From: Paenibacillus illinoisensis NBRC 15959
GTDB taxonomy: Bacteria > Bacillota > Bacilli > Paenibacillales > Paenibacillaceae
Reading direction: 5' to 3'
Length of the DNA: 64,000 nt
Assembly (NCBI RefSeq): GCF_004000925.1
Contig: NZ_BIME01000001.1
Span: forward strand, 186,001-250,000
Part shown: positions 43,300 to 52,144 of the stretch, one piece after another
Numbering within the stretch: position 1 is the first letter of the stretch
Layout of the letters: every line of letters starts with the position of its first letter
Notes under the pieces: model-generated
Databases searched by the model: none
What the model saw: only the letters and a program-made list of their open reading frames with translations
What the model was told of the DNA's origin: nothing
Position numbers and translations under genes: made by a program

Positions 43300-45072
43300 A
43301 TGGATACATACATCACACACTACCTTCGGCTTGTCACATCAGAGCAGCTGTCGCTTAAAGTGAATGAACCTGCTGCGATAACCATAGAAAATCTCTCGAC
43401 CGCGCTATTCTGTACTCCACGGAATGTCAAATTCATATTGCGTAAGCTGGAAGCAGCTGGTTTCATTGTTTGGCAGCCGGGAATCGGCAGGGGACATCAT
43501 TCCAAATTGACACTTCTAAAGAATATGGACGAAGTAATGGAAGATCACTTTCTTGGCTTAATAAGCAATGGCAAAATGAAGGAAGCTGTCGAACTCATCG
43601 GTTCGCTGGAATCTTGGGACCTGAATGGCGTGGTCAGGCAGAGATTGCTGCGTTTGTTGAACCAGCAGATGGGTTTTCACAGCCATTTGGAAACAAGCTC
43701 GGGTCAGGATGTACTTCGAATGATGCGTTCACGCCGTCTGGGGAACCTGGATCCGGCTTCTGTCTACACGGCATTTGAGACTTATCTGCTTGGTCAGATC
43801 TGCAATACATTACTTACCTTCGATGCTCAGTCAGGAACATTTCAGCCAAGTCTTGCACATTCGTGGGAATGCAGTGAGGACCATAAGATGTGGGTCTTTT
43901 ATCTGCGTAAGGGTGTCCGGTTTCATCACGGACGCATCATGACTTCAGCAGATGTGCAGTCAACGTGGCAGCGTCTGCACGAGGTCCAAAGTCCTTCGCT
44001 ATGGCTGTTCCGGGACATCGAGTACACCGAATTAGATGGTGATTACTGCATTCGTTTTTATCTCCATCGGCCCAATCGTTTTTTTCTGCACCTGTTCAGC
44101 TGCATTCCCATGACGATTCTCCCCTATGATGTTGACAGTTCCAACCAACTGATCGGTACAGGTCCATTCCAGATTAGTGAACTTAATAATGAAGTGCTCG
44201 TACTTCGTGCATTTGACAGCTATTATGGGCTCCGTCCCCTCCTCGATCAGGTATATATCTGGTTTGTACCGGACTTGGGGAGCGAGCACCGGTATTACGA
44301 ATTGCAAGGAACCGATCGCTTGAAGAAGTCTTCAAACGACGAAACGACAAAAGATATTGACTATCCTGCACTCGGATGCCAGTATTTGCTGTTTAACTTC
44401 CAGAAGCCTGGCATTCACCATCATCCCCATTTTCGACAAGCACTGAGAATGGTGTATGACTCTGCAGCACTGGTCGCTGAACTGGGAGAGAATCTGATTA
44501 CACCCGCTAGCAGCTTTCTCCCATGGAGAAGTGCGCAGCAGCACTGGTCCGAAGCATCGCTTGATCATGCACATGAATTGCTGGACAGCAGCGGTTATCA
44601 GGGCGAACCCTTGATTCTGTCTTGTACCGTTAACAAGGATATGCGTGTTGCACATTGGATACAGCAACGTGCAGCAGCAATTGGACTGCACATTGAGCTG
44701 GCTGCTTCCATCGACAACCTCCAGCCTCAAGATACATCATTTGCGGATGTGATCATGGCGGAGGAGATTCTGGAGCAGGATTGGCAGTACGGCATGATTC
44801 ATTATTTCAAGACGTCGTCCAATCATTTCAATGCCTGCATGTCACCTGAGCAGATGTCCATATTGGATGATAAGCTGGAGCCTTTTGCACAGTTGGATGA
44901 ACCTGATCGGATAAGCCTGCTGAATGAAACAGAGGATATCTTACGCCGTAATTGCTGGATATTGCACGGAGCCCATGTGAACAAAAGGGCTCAGCTTAAT
45001 CAGAGCCTTTCGGGCCTGCAGACGTCGGACTTCGGTTTTATGGACATTTCTAAGATATGGATTAAGCAGTAA
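43300..45072 (+). CDS. SgrR family transcriptional regulator
   Basis: A 590-residue one-component regulator. The N-terminal winged helix (about residues 5-110) contains LFCTPRNVKFILRKLEAAGF. It is followed from about residue 165 by an SBP_bac_5 domain like those of oligopeptide-binding proteins: VYTAFETYLLGQICNTLLTF, LAHSWECSEDHKMWVFYLRK and RFHHGR. There is no signal peptide, so the binding domain is cytoplasmic and senses a small ligand. In Escherichia coli SgrR responds to sugar-phosphate stress. Here it is divergent from an MFS gene, which it probably controls. AAAGGAG precedes the ATG. Confidence 0.87.
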   Translation: MDTYITHYLRLVTSEQLSLKVNEPAAITIENLSTALFCTPRNVKFILRKLEAAGFIVWQPGIGRGHHSKLTLLKNMDEVMEDHFLGLISNGKMKEAVELIGSLESWDLNGVVRQRLLRLLNQQMGFHSHLETSSGQDVLRMMRSRRLGNLDPASVYTAFETYLLGQICNTLLTFDAQSGTFQPSLAHSWECSEDHKMWVFYLRKGVRFHHGRIMTSADVQSTWQRLHEVQSPSLWLFRDIEYTELDGDYCIRFYLHRPNRFFLHLFSCIPMTILPYDVDSSNQLIGTGPFQISELNNEVLVLRAFDSYYGLRPLLDQVYIWFVPDLGSEHRYYELQGTDRLKKSSNDETTKDIDYPALGCQYLLFNFQKPGIHHHPHFRQALRMVYDSAALVAELGENLITPASSFLPWRSAQQHWSEASLDHAHELLDSSGYQGEPLILSCTVNKDMRVAHWIQQRAAAIGLHIELAASIDNLQPQDTSFADVIMAEEILEQDWQYGMIHYFKTSSNHFNACMSPEQMSILDDKLEPFAQLDEPDRISLLNETEDILRRNCWILHGAHVNKRAQLNQSLSGLQTSDFGFMDISKIWIKQ

Positions 45073-45076
45073 AATA

Positions 45077-45116
45077 AAAAGAGGACTTCCGTCCAATGAC
45101 GGAAATCCTTTTTTAT
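45077..45116. terminator. Bidirectional terminator between SgrR and ABC genes
   Basis: GGACTTCCGTC and GACGGAAATCC form a stem with one mismatch and a four-base loop, followed by TTTTTT on the plus strand and T-rich sequence on the minus strand. Confidence 0.8.
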
Positions 45117-45186
45117 TGTTATCTTCTCATCTGTTCTGGAACAATCCGAACCTAAGCTATATAAGAAACGGATCTACCCACCACCA

Positions 45187-46908
45187 TCATTCAATCGGCT
45201 GCAAAGCTTGCTCTACGTCCTTTCTTAGCCACAGCTCCCGGAATGGTTCACAGTTCTGAATCAATTTATCGAAAGGTCCGTGACCGGCAATTTTTCCTTG
45301 GTCCATAACCACGATCTGATCGACCTGCCGGATGAAGTTCAATCGATGTGCCACGATAATGACCGTTTTGCCGCTGAACTCTTTCAGGATCGTTTCCATA
45401 ATGCTTTTCTCCGTAATATTGTCCAGAGCCGACACTGGTTCGTCCAGAATCAACACGTTTCTGCGCTGTATCAGGATTCGGGCAAAGGCAAGCCGCTGAC
45501 GTTCCCCGCCAGACAACTTTAACCCTCTCTCGCCAACAAGCGTGTTTAATCCGTCCGGCCATTTTAGAATTGTATTTTTCAGATGAACTTTATCCAACAA
45601 ATCGTAGAGAACTTCATCCGAAACCGATTGATCAAAACAAATATTGTCCCGGATGGTCGCATCGAAGATTGGCGTCTCCTGTGATAAGTATGAGATATGG
45701 TCATAGTAGCTATTCAGCTTCAGCTCGTCGATATCCACGCCGTCCACCAGCAGTTTGCCGGTGTTCTTTTTTAACAGTCCGGTTAACAGCTTGATCAACG
45801 TTGATTTTCCGCTCCCACTCATGCCAACCAATGCTAAGGAAGACCCTTGAGGAATGGTCAGCGAGATATCATGTAAGATGCTGTTCTTACCATAACCGAA
45901 TGACACGTCGCGAAAATCCACATCCCCCTTGAGTCCCATCACTTCATGACCACGATCCAGGTTGCGGTCCTCCGGAGCTTGAATGAATGCTTCAAACCGC
46001 TTATAGGTCACTTGATTCAGCCGATAATCCACGAACAGCACATTGAATATGGCGATAGGTGAGTAAATCTTTTCTATAAAAAGAAACAATGCCACAATAA
46101 CGCCAATGGAGGAGTCTCCTGTAATAACACTGTTAACCCCAAAGAACAGGATGACAAGCTTAATGACGGTGATAAACACCTCAAATATCGCAAAAAAAGC
46201 TTCATGGATCATCCGCAGCTGCGCGCTTTTGTTAATCATTAGCCGTGCTGATGCGCTGAGTTTCGCCATTTCCTTCTCATATCGTTTGTTCGTCCGAAAT
46301 ACGACCAGTTCCATGAATCCGCGTATTGAATATCTGGAGATGGACTCCTGTTCATTCAATATCATTGATTTCATTCGGTACAGAAATTTCAAGATCAGGT
46401 TCGTTACTCCAAAAACGACGACATAACCCACCGCAATAACAATCATAATCCGTGGATCGTAGAAGCTGATAAACAGCAGACTGAACAAAATCGTCGGCAG
46501 CAGTTCATGCATTGTTTTAAGGTAAAAACCATAAATGATCTCATTCCCTGCTTCTGCACCATTTTCAATGACTTTGATCATTTGTCCAGTCCCCACGTTT
46601 TGGTAGGCCTGATAGTCGATTTTTGCTATTTTGGCTAGTGCCATGATCTTCAATTGCTCGGTCAACCGTTTGGACAGATAAACGCTCGGGTACTCATCCA
46701 TGTAGTTCAGAATGACCGTCCCCACAAGAAATGCTCCGTAGATCATGATCAAATGGATCATCTCGTCCATCCGATTAACCAAAATTGCCGTATCCAATAT
46801 CTTCTGGAAGAGGAATATCCCCAGGCTGCTGAATAGCTGAATGGCCCAGCCTAAGGCAATGTATAGGAAAATCCACCATTTTAATTGGAATAAACATTGT
46901 TTTAACAC
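45187..46908 (-). CDS. ABC exporter, fused membrane and ATPase domains
   Basis: A 573-residue half-transporter that should work as a dimer. Six membrane segments lie in residues 15-310. The ATPase domain has Walker A GMSGSGKST near residue 370, Q-loop YLSQETP, signature LSGGERQR, Walker B VLILDEP and H-loop AHR. The type resembles lipid, peptide or drug exporters; no peptidase domain is present. It starts with GTG after CAGGAG. The roughly 290-nt leader upstream is structured and ends with a T run about 30 bases before the start, so expression may be controlled by attenuation. It is divergent from uppP. Confidence 0.87.
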   Translation of the reverse strand: MLKQCLFQLKWWIFLYIALGWAIQLFSSLGIFLFQKILDTAILVNRMDEMIHLIMIYGAFLVGTVILNYMDEYPSVYLSKRLTEQLKIMALAKIAKIDYQAYQNVGTGQMIKVIENGAEAGNEIIYGFYLKTMHELLPTILFSLLFISFYDPRIMIVIAVGYVVVFGVTNLILKFLYRMKSMILNEQESISRYSIRGFMELVVFRTNKRYEKEMAKLSASARLMINKSAQLRMIHEAFFAIFEVFITVIKLVILFFGVNSVITGDSSIGVIVALFLFIEKIYSPIAIFNVLFVDYRLNQVTYKRFEAFIQAPEDRNLDRGHEVMGLKGDVDFRDVSFGYGKNSILHDISLTIPQGSSLALVGMSGSGKSTLIKLLTGLLKKNTGKLLVDGVDIDELKLNSYYDHISYLSQETPIFDATIRDNICFDQSVSDEVLYDLLDKVHLKNTILKWPDGLNTLVGERGLKLSGGERQRLAFARILIQRRNVLILDEPVSALDNITEKSIMETILKEFSGKTVIIVAHRLNFIRQVDQIVVMDQGKIAGHGPFDKLIQNCEPFRELWLRKDVEQALQPIE

Positions 46909-46938
46909 CGTTCTCCTGCCCCTTTATCTTTTAAAATG

Positions 46939-47033
46939 AAAAAAAGGCCAGGACGAGTTCAGTCACGGACCTGTGCAAGTCCTTCTCTATGAGAAGGTCA
47001 TTGTAGGTTCCATAGATCTGATGTGTCCTGGCC
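46939..47033 (-). promoter_or_regulatory. Terminator-like multi-stem structure in ABC exporter leader
   Basis: On the minus strand GGCCAGGAC (47033-47025) pairs with GTCCTGGCC (46954-46946), which is followed by seven T residues. Between them lies a second perfect 7-bp hairpin, CCTTCTC-ATA-GAGAAGG. The whole lies within the transcribed leader of the exporter gene, so it looks like a regulated terminator. No known riboswitch class is recognised. Confidence 0.55.
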
Positions 47034-47142
47034 TGCGAACAAAATGATTGCCTGGGCACCATCCAAAGTTTCCAGTTTCATGCGATCAAATGGGCAGACG
47101 TCCCCCTTGATAGCCGGTACGCGTTTTGATCCGGCCCGAAAA

Positions 47143-47172
47143 CTAGTTACTTCGAACGATACGGTAAGACAT
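47143..47172 (-). CDS. Candidate leader peptide upstream of the ABC exporter
   Basis: A nine-codon frame, MSYRIVRSN, with GAGGTG six bases before its ATG, about 25 bases downstream of the candidate transcription start. Its place before the terminator-like structure suits a translated leader that controls attenuation. An overlapping ATG four bases earlier gives a different nine-residue peptide, and the third frame stays open for 59 codons without a usable start. Function is inference only. Confidence 0.3.
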   Translation of the reverse strand: MSYRIVRSN

Positions 47173-47203
47173 TCATTTCACCTCAATTCAAAAGATATGG
47201 TCT

Positions 47204-47233
47204 AGTATAGCCGCTCATCTCCCTAAGAATCAA
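47204..47233 (-). promoter_or_regulatory. Candidate promoter of the ABC exporter leader
   Basis: On the minus strand TTGATT, an 18-base spacer and TATACT. It would start a transcript about 290 bases before the exporter start codon. Confidence 0.5.
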
Positions 47234-47274
47234 CCAATGATTTCAAGTGAATCTTGCATGACTTATATTAAAAC

Positions 47275-47304
47275 TTGCAACCCAACAAGGGAACAAGCTA
47301 TGAT
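47275..47304 (+). promoter_or_regulatory. Candidate promoter of uppP
   Basis: TTGCAA, an 18-base spacer and TATGAT on the plus strand, giving a leader of about 50 bases before the uppP ATG. Confidence 0.45.
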
Positions 47305-47360
47305 CATGAGAGAATGAAAACCTATGTATATTTTCTGGAAACAACGTCAAGGAGGAGAAG

Positions 47361-48173
47361 ATGGAAGACATTATTTTGTGGTTGAAGTATTTGTTCTTGG
47401 GTGTGGTCCAAGGAGTAACGGAGCCAATCCCAGTTTCTTCTAGCGGACACCTGATCATTGCACAGCGGCTGATGGGCATGAAACAAAACGGATTATCGTT
47501 TGAAATTCTAACCAACACAGCTTCACTAATAGCTATTGTTTTTATCTTTCGTGAAGATATCAAAAAGCTGATGGTTGGCGCAGTTCAATACCTTCGTACA
47601 CGTGACCAACAATACAGGGCAGAATTTATGTTTGTGTTATACATTGTTATCGGCACGATTCCTGCAGCACTCGCTGCAGTGCTGTTCAAGGATCGTATTG
47701 AAGAAGTATTCGCTTCCGTACATACCGTTTCCATTGCTCTATTAGTTACCGGTGTTGCCTTATGGCTCATTCGCAATCTGCGCGGCCGTAAACGTGATGG
47801 AGATCTGTCTACCAAAGATGCGATTCTCGTTGGATTGGCTCAAGCCGTAGCCCTGATTCCGGGGATCAGCCGTTCCGGAGCAACCGTAATAGCTTCCATA
47901 GCGGTCGGCATGAAGCAGGAAACGGCCCTGAGATTCTCCTTTATGCTCTATATCCCAATTAGCTTGGGTGGTCTGGTCTTGGGAGCATCCGACATCGCAA
48001 ACGATCCCAATCGGTCAGAGCTTGCCATTCCTTATCTGATTGCCTTCATAACGACACTCGTAGTCACGTATTTCTCAATGAGATGGTTCATGGGCATTAT
48101 GGCCAAAGGAAATTTGAAATATTTCTCGTACTACTGTTTTATTGCGGGAACATTATTGCTTATCTTTTTGTAA
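47361..48173 (+). CDS. uppP: Undecaprenyl-diphosphatase UppP (BacA family)
   Basis: A 270-residue membrane phosphatase that recycles undecaprenyl pyrophosphate to the monophosphate, the lipid carrier of cell-wall synthesis; extra copies give bacitracin resistance. About eight membrane segments. The first active-site motif reads [14 protein letters not shown] near residue 20 (commonly EFLPVSSTGHL), with its catalytic Glu, Ser and His kept. The second is [11 protein letters not shown] near residue 165 with the essential Arg. AAGGAGG precedes the ATG. It diverges from an ABC exporter with a structured leader, which may hint at a shared cell-wall-stress role. Confidence 0.93.
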   Translation: MEDIILWLKYLFLGVVQGVTEPIPVSSSGHLIIAQRLMGMKQNGLSFEILTNTASLIAIVFIFREDIKKLMVGAVQYLRTRDQQYRAEFMFVLYIVIGTIPAALAAVLFKDRIEEVFASVHTVSIALLVTGVALWLIRNLRGRKRDGDLSTKDAILVGLAQAVALIPGISRSGATVIASIAVGMKQETALRFSFMLYIPISLGGLVLGASDIANDPNRSELAIPYLIAFITTLVVTYFSMRWFMGIMAKGNLKYFSYYCFIAGTLLLIFL

Positions 48174-48196
48174 CTTTAAGATCTGTACCCTACAAA

Positions 48197-48231
48197 GGAA
48201 CATCTGGCGTTCAGCCGGGTGTTCTTTTATA
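48197..48231 (+). terminator. Terminator after uppP
   Basis: GAACATCTGGC and GCCGGGTGTTC form an 11-bp stem with two wobble pairs and a five-base loop, followed by TTTTAT, about 25 bases beyond the uppP stop. Confidence 0.8.
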
Positions 48232-48302
48232 TAGATCACCTCGGATCAAAAACTGCTTAAGTTAATATCTAATATTTAAGTATATGAACAAAGCGCATGA
48301 CA

Positions 48303-48340
48303 AACCCCATAGTAGACATGATCATGTCCTCTATGGGGTC
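48303..48340 (-). terminator. Hairpin after the coat protein gene
   Basis: ACCCCATAG and CTATGGGGT pair around an inner palindrome, GACATGATCATGTC. On the minus strand only a short TTTG follows, so termination strength is uncertain. Confidence 0.55.
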
Positions 48341-48359
48341 TGGTTCTACACGTTACAGA

Positions 48360-48986
48360 TTAGTGCTGCAAGTTTCCACCTATTTGTGATGCAATCATGG
48401 ATGGCGCGAACCCGTTCAGCATTTGCTGCATGTCCTGCTGAGGCAGTTGCGGCACCTGATAGAAACCATTTTTATTCTGATAAATGGAGATCTCATATGC
48501 CATCTCGATACAGTTTGGCAGCGAATCTGCCAGTACACGACGCACCACCGGGTTTGTCGATTCAAGCGCAGCCGTTGTTTTCATTACTGCTCCCGATTTC
48601 ACAGCATTTAACATGCTCAAAGAGATGCTTTGATCACAAATTTCAGTTGCAGAGAGCATAGGCTTCTTCGGTTGGCTTGGTTTCATGCCATATGTGAAGT
48701 CGTTGTCTTGTGACATCTTATAGCTTTGCGTCGGTTTGGATGGATCTTGTCCTGTTCTGAAGCATTCCAGCGTTATGTTGTATTCTTCGGACATGAATTG
48801 CTTTTGACGCAGCAAAATATCGCGCAGTTCCGGATCTTGGACATGTTGACTCAGCATCGTATAGGTATTTAACGTATTGATGGCTCCAGCAAGCACCTCA
48901 TGAACATCAAACATCTCATGACCGCCATGGTTGAGTTGTGGTGGGATCGTTCCTGTTTCAATGTTTTGATGATTTTGCAATTGCAT
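48360..48986 (-). CDS. CotF-type spore coat protein
   Basis: A 208-residue soluble protein of the CotF family. The N-terminus is Asn/Gln/His-rich. A helical core begins HEMFDVHEVLAGAINTLNTY, and a second helical block (SATEICDQSISLSMLNAVKS) follows, as in the ferritin-like bundle predicted for the family. The Gln/Pro-rich tail YQVPQLPQQDMQQML is typical of coat proteins. CotF proteins are laid on the spore surface late in sporulation. It stands alone. TTGGAGG precedes the ATG; I did not find a clear sigma-K promoter. Confidence 0.85.
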   Translation of the reverse strand: MQLQNHQNIETGTIPPQLNHGGHEMFDVHEVLAGAINTLNTYTMLSQHVQDPELRDILLRQKQFMSEEYNITLECFRTGQDPSKPTQSYKMSQDNDFTYGMKPSQPKKPMLSATEICDQSISLSMLNAVKSGAVMKTTAALESTNPVVRRVLADSLPNCIEMAYEISIYQNKNGFYQVPQLPQQDMQQMLNGFAPSMIASQIGGNLQH

Positions 48987-49105
48987 GTTGAATTACCTCC
49001 AATTAATCTGTTATTTTTGGCTGTCCCATTACGCAGACTAATGTATTATGAAGTTTCGTTCCTCAAGATATTCGGCATAATTTTTGGTTAATGTGTGCGG
49101 CAAAA

Positions 49106-49137
49106 AAAGAAAGACTGTCACAAGAGACGGTCTTTCC
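49106..49137 (-). terminator. Terminator after the GH2 gene
   Basis: On the minus strand GAAAGACCGTC, a short loop and GACAGTCTTTC (one wobble pair) are followed by seven T residues. Confidence 0.85.
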
Positions 49138-49147
49138 TATATCCATT

Positions 49148-51982
49148 TTATTTAAACAACAGCTGATTCAATGCATTAACAGTCATATCGTGCGTCGGGT
49201 GAAAATCATCACTTTCCATATATTGCAGCAGACTGTGAATAAATTGTCGCCCTTCGATCTGACTAAGCAGCTGGTCATAATCCAGTGCCCCAACTAACAC
49301 TTTGCCGCTGCCTACTTTGCACTCAAATAACAGTCCGAGCTTATGATTACGCTCAAAGTTATCGATCGTTTGCACAATCGGCTGTAAATCAGCCGGAAGG
49401 TCGTCCAAAATGATGGAGCTTGAATGGGTGACAATATTCCACCATGGGTAAGTGGAGTGCATCTCGCTCGGGAAATGCTGAAGAGCCGGATGATCATTCT
49501 GAATCAGCAAACCAAGTGTACCCACCGGAACAGGTTTATTCATGCTTTCCGAGATGGACCGGAACATGGGATAACACCAGAAATCAGTACTATATAAGCC
49601 CTCAATAGCGTTGCTAACCTGTCCGGGAGAAGCCAGCAGAAGAACTGAGCCTCCCTCTTCCAACCTCTGCAGCGCTGCATCTGTCAGCTCCTTGTACACA
49701 GGCGCATCAGCAAACTGACGATCCTCTTGCTCAGGGTAGACCCAAATGTTATAGGATTTATAAATGTCCGTATTCGATATGGACAACTTTAACGTTACCT
49801 GAGTCATATTCTCTACACTTGGCAGAGTTACTTGGATGTTCCCAAGCTTCTGGTAAGGCTTCATGTGATCCTCGGTAATGAGCTGTTTTCCTTCGGATAT
49901 AACGTTGGTTCCTTGAGTACATTCCCATCGCAACGATTCCCCTTTCAGAGGGACCGGACGATAGTAACTCAATTCTACCGAAGCGTTGAATGTCTCACGA
50001 GCAGCATAGTTATACTTCTCAAAGCGAGCCAAAAGGACAGCATCCGAGCAGAAGGTTCGCCATTCTTCCGCACTAATTAAACCTTTCGAGTCCATAAATG
50101 CGTCCAATATGCCAACAAGAGCCGTCCCTTGTCCGCTAAAGTCCTGCAAATCAAGCAGTTGAAAGCCTGCAAGTCGCTCGGATCGGAAAGCTGCCTCAAG
50201 CTCTTCCTTGTAACAGTCTACGGCCAATTGACCTGAGGCACGGAAGAATGATTCAGCGAGATGCCCCATGCCCTTGGCCTGTAATCGTTCTCGAAAGATT
50301 TCAAAGTTATGTGCTTTGATCGAGCCTGTATACTTTTCAATCTCCGCAAAATCCGGATACATGGCATACTGTCCAATCTCGTGAGAGACCACAGGAAGAT
50401 GCGGAATAAGCTCCTTGTCTGTTGCAGCCGCTTTCACGGTTTTGGAGACTGTTCCGTATTGGATCTGAATCTCCTGTTCCTGCGAATGGGAATCCTCTAG
50501 TCCAGAGTGCTGCTGAGGGTAGATGTGCTCATCATAATCCTTCATTGTACCAGGCAGATCGGTTTGAACATGACCCAGCGGAGCGTCACACATCGCATAG
50601 GAACCTCTGATCAACCGGTCGCGGGAGAACCGCACACCACTGAAGAAATCTTCTTCCTCCAGAATAACCGGGGTAAACTGAAAATTGTTGGAGCCTTGCG
50701 TGTATAGATGGCGCTGATCATATGCTTTATAGTCTTTCAGAATGGCACTTAGCTTTTCCTTGCTCCCCCACAACTCATTCCCCAGTGACATCATGACAAA
50801 TGAAGGATGATTCCCGAAGCTGCGCAGAATGGCGAAGCCTTCCTCAATCAAATAATCCTGTTCTGCCTGGTTATGGTTCGCATCGCTCTCATCCGTAATC
50901 GTTCCCCAAAATGGCAGCTCGGGTTCCATGTAGATTCCCAGCAGATCGGCTGCAACAAATGCTGCTTCAGGTGGACAACAAGTATGGAAACGATAATGAT
51001 TAATACCGTAGGATTTCGAAATGCCGAGGATTCTCACCCACTCGTTTACGTCCGTTGGTGCATAGCCCGTTAACGGGAAGATCAATCCATCATGCTTGCC
51101 GCGCAAAAAGGTTGGCCGATTATTGATTGTAAACTTGTCTCCACTAGCCTTGAAATCCCGCAGTCCAATTACGATGTCACGATCATCAATGATTCTCCCA
51201 TTCTCTTCGCGCAACGTGATGGCAATCTTATATAAATGAGGTGCATCGTCACTCCATAAGAGCGCTTTATCCCCGAGCGGATAAGAGATACTCATCTCGT
51301 TATGATCAACGGGGTACATCCGCTCGGCAACTTCATGTACACCTTCTTCTAGGCCGGAAGTTTGTTCATCAATGGCGAAACTTTTGGCAGACACTGCAAT
51401 TTCGGTGTTCTGTAGCACTCCATCCAATTTTACCGAAAGCGTTATCGATTTATGCATCGCATCAGTGTAAATTTGCAAATCACTCATACGTGCTTCATTG
51501 CTGAATTTCAATTCCAGTTTGCCCGTAATGCCGTTCCAGTTCGTCTGTGTATCCTTGGAGGTCATATGCCCGCCTTTGGTTGGGTAGCTCGTGTTGTCCA
51601 CCTTGATCCTAACGGTATGTGTACCGGCAGAGAGCCCTTCCTTAAGCACATACTCATGGGGCGTATTGAGACTGTTACGTGTACCTAGTGGAATATCATC
51701 AACCCAGACTGTTGTAACCCGTGTTCGCTCCAGATGCAGACAGCAGTACTTTCCTTCCAATTCCTCCGGAACCTCGAACTCCCGCTCCAGCCAGAGCCAA
51801 CCCTCGAAAGCGTATTCGTCTGTGAGCGCCCCAACCTCAGCCAGCTCGTTTCTCTTTCCCTTTCTGGCATGGGACGTTGTATTTGGCATGATAATCGTGT
51901 CGTCATACGGAAAATTAATTCCCAGCTTGTTCTCGTCAAGCTGCATTCTCCAGACTCCTTGCAAGTTAATAATGGGCAACAT
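49148..51982 (-). CDS. Glycoside hydrolase family 2 enzyme
   Basis: A 944-residue cytoplasmic GH2 enzyme. An N-terminal sugar-binding beta-sandwich (about residues 1-190, beginning INLQGVWRMQLDENK) is followed by an Ig-like domain and a TIM barrel from about residue 290. The barrel has HYRFHTCCPPEAAFVAADLL, the acid/base Glu in MMSLGNELWG near residue 415, and the likely nucleophile Glu in VSHEIGQYAMYPDF near residue 545. A further beta-rich C-terminal region follows. Exo-acting galactosidase, glucuronidase or related activity is possible; the sugar cannot be told. No signal peptide is seen. It stands alone with TAGGAG before the ATG and a terminator after it. Confidence 0.85.
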   Translation of the reverse strand: MLPIINLQGVWRMQLDENKLGINFPYDDTIIMPNTTSHARKGKRNELAEVGALTDEYAFEGWLWLEREFEVPEELEGKYCCLHLERTRVTTVWVDDIPLGTRNSLNTPHEYVLKEGLSAGTHTVRIKVDNTSYPTKGGHMTSKDTQTNWNGITGKLELKFSNEARMSDLQIYTDAMHKSITLSVKLDGVLQNTEIAVSAKSFAIDEQTSGLEEGVHEVAERMYPVDHNEMSISYPLGDKALLWSDDAPHLYKIAITLREENGRIIDDRDIVIGLRDFKASGDKFTINNRPTFLRGKHDGLIFPLTGYAPTDVNEWVRILGISKSYGINHYRFHTCCPPEAAFVAADLLGIYMEPELPFWGTITDESDANHNQAEQDYLIEEGFAILRSFGNHPSFVMMSLGNELWGSKEKLSAILKDYKAYDQRHLYTQGSNNFQFTPVILEEEDFFSGVRFSRDRLIRGSYAMCDAPLGHVQTDLPGTMKDYDEHIYPQQHSGLEDSHSQEQEIQIQYGTVSKTVKAAATDKELIPHLPVVSHEIGQYAMYPDFAEIEKYTGSIKAHNFEIFRERLQAKGMGHLAESFFRASGQLAVDCYKEELEAAFRSERLAGFQLLDLQDFSGQGTALVGILDAFMDSKGLISAEEWRTFCSDAVLLARFEKYNYAARETFNASVELSYYRPVPLKGESLRWECTQGTNVISEGKQLITEDHMKPYQKLGNIQVTLPSVENMTQVTLKLSISNTDIYKSYNIWVYPEQEDRQFADAPVYKELTDAALQRLEEGGSVLLLASPGQVSNAIEGLYSTDFWCYPMFRSISESMNKPVPVGTLGLLIQNDHPALQHFPSEMHSTYPWWNIVTHSSSIILDDLPADLQPIVQTIDNFERNHKLGLLFECKVGSGKVLVGALDYDQLLSQIEGRQFIHSLLQYMESDDFHPTHDMTVNALNQLLFK

Positions 51983-52087
51983 GATTTCAACTCCTAATTA
52001 AGGGTTAACCGCACTTGTCTATCATTGTATCAGAGAATGGATTACCTATCTGTGAAATTTAAATAGAAGGATCGTTTTGTTACACAA

Positions 52088-52128
52088 AAAAACCTGACCC
52101 CAGGTAAATAACCGTGCAGGGTCAGGCA
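52088..52128 (-). terminator. Terminator after the metallophosphoesterase gene
   Basis: CCTGACCC and GGGTCAGG pair across an 18-base loop. On the minus strand seven T residues follow directly. Confidence 0.8.
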
Positions 52129-52144
52129 GACTACCAACGAATAT

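Noticed and set aside
46939..47233. Match of the ABC exporter leader to M-box, S-box or T-box elements
   Set aside because: None of the conserved core sequences of these classes that I know is present.
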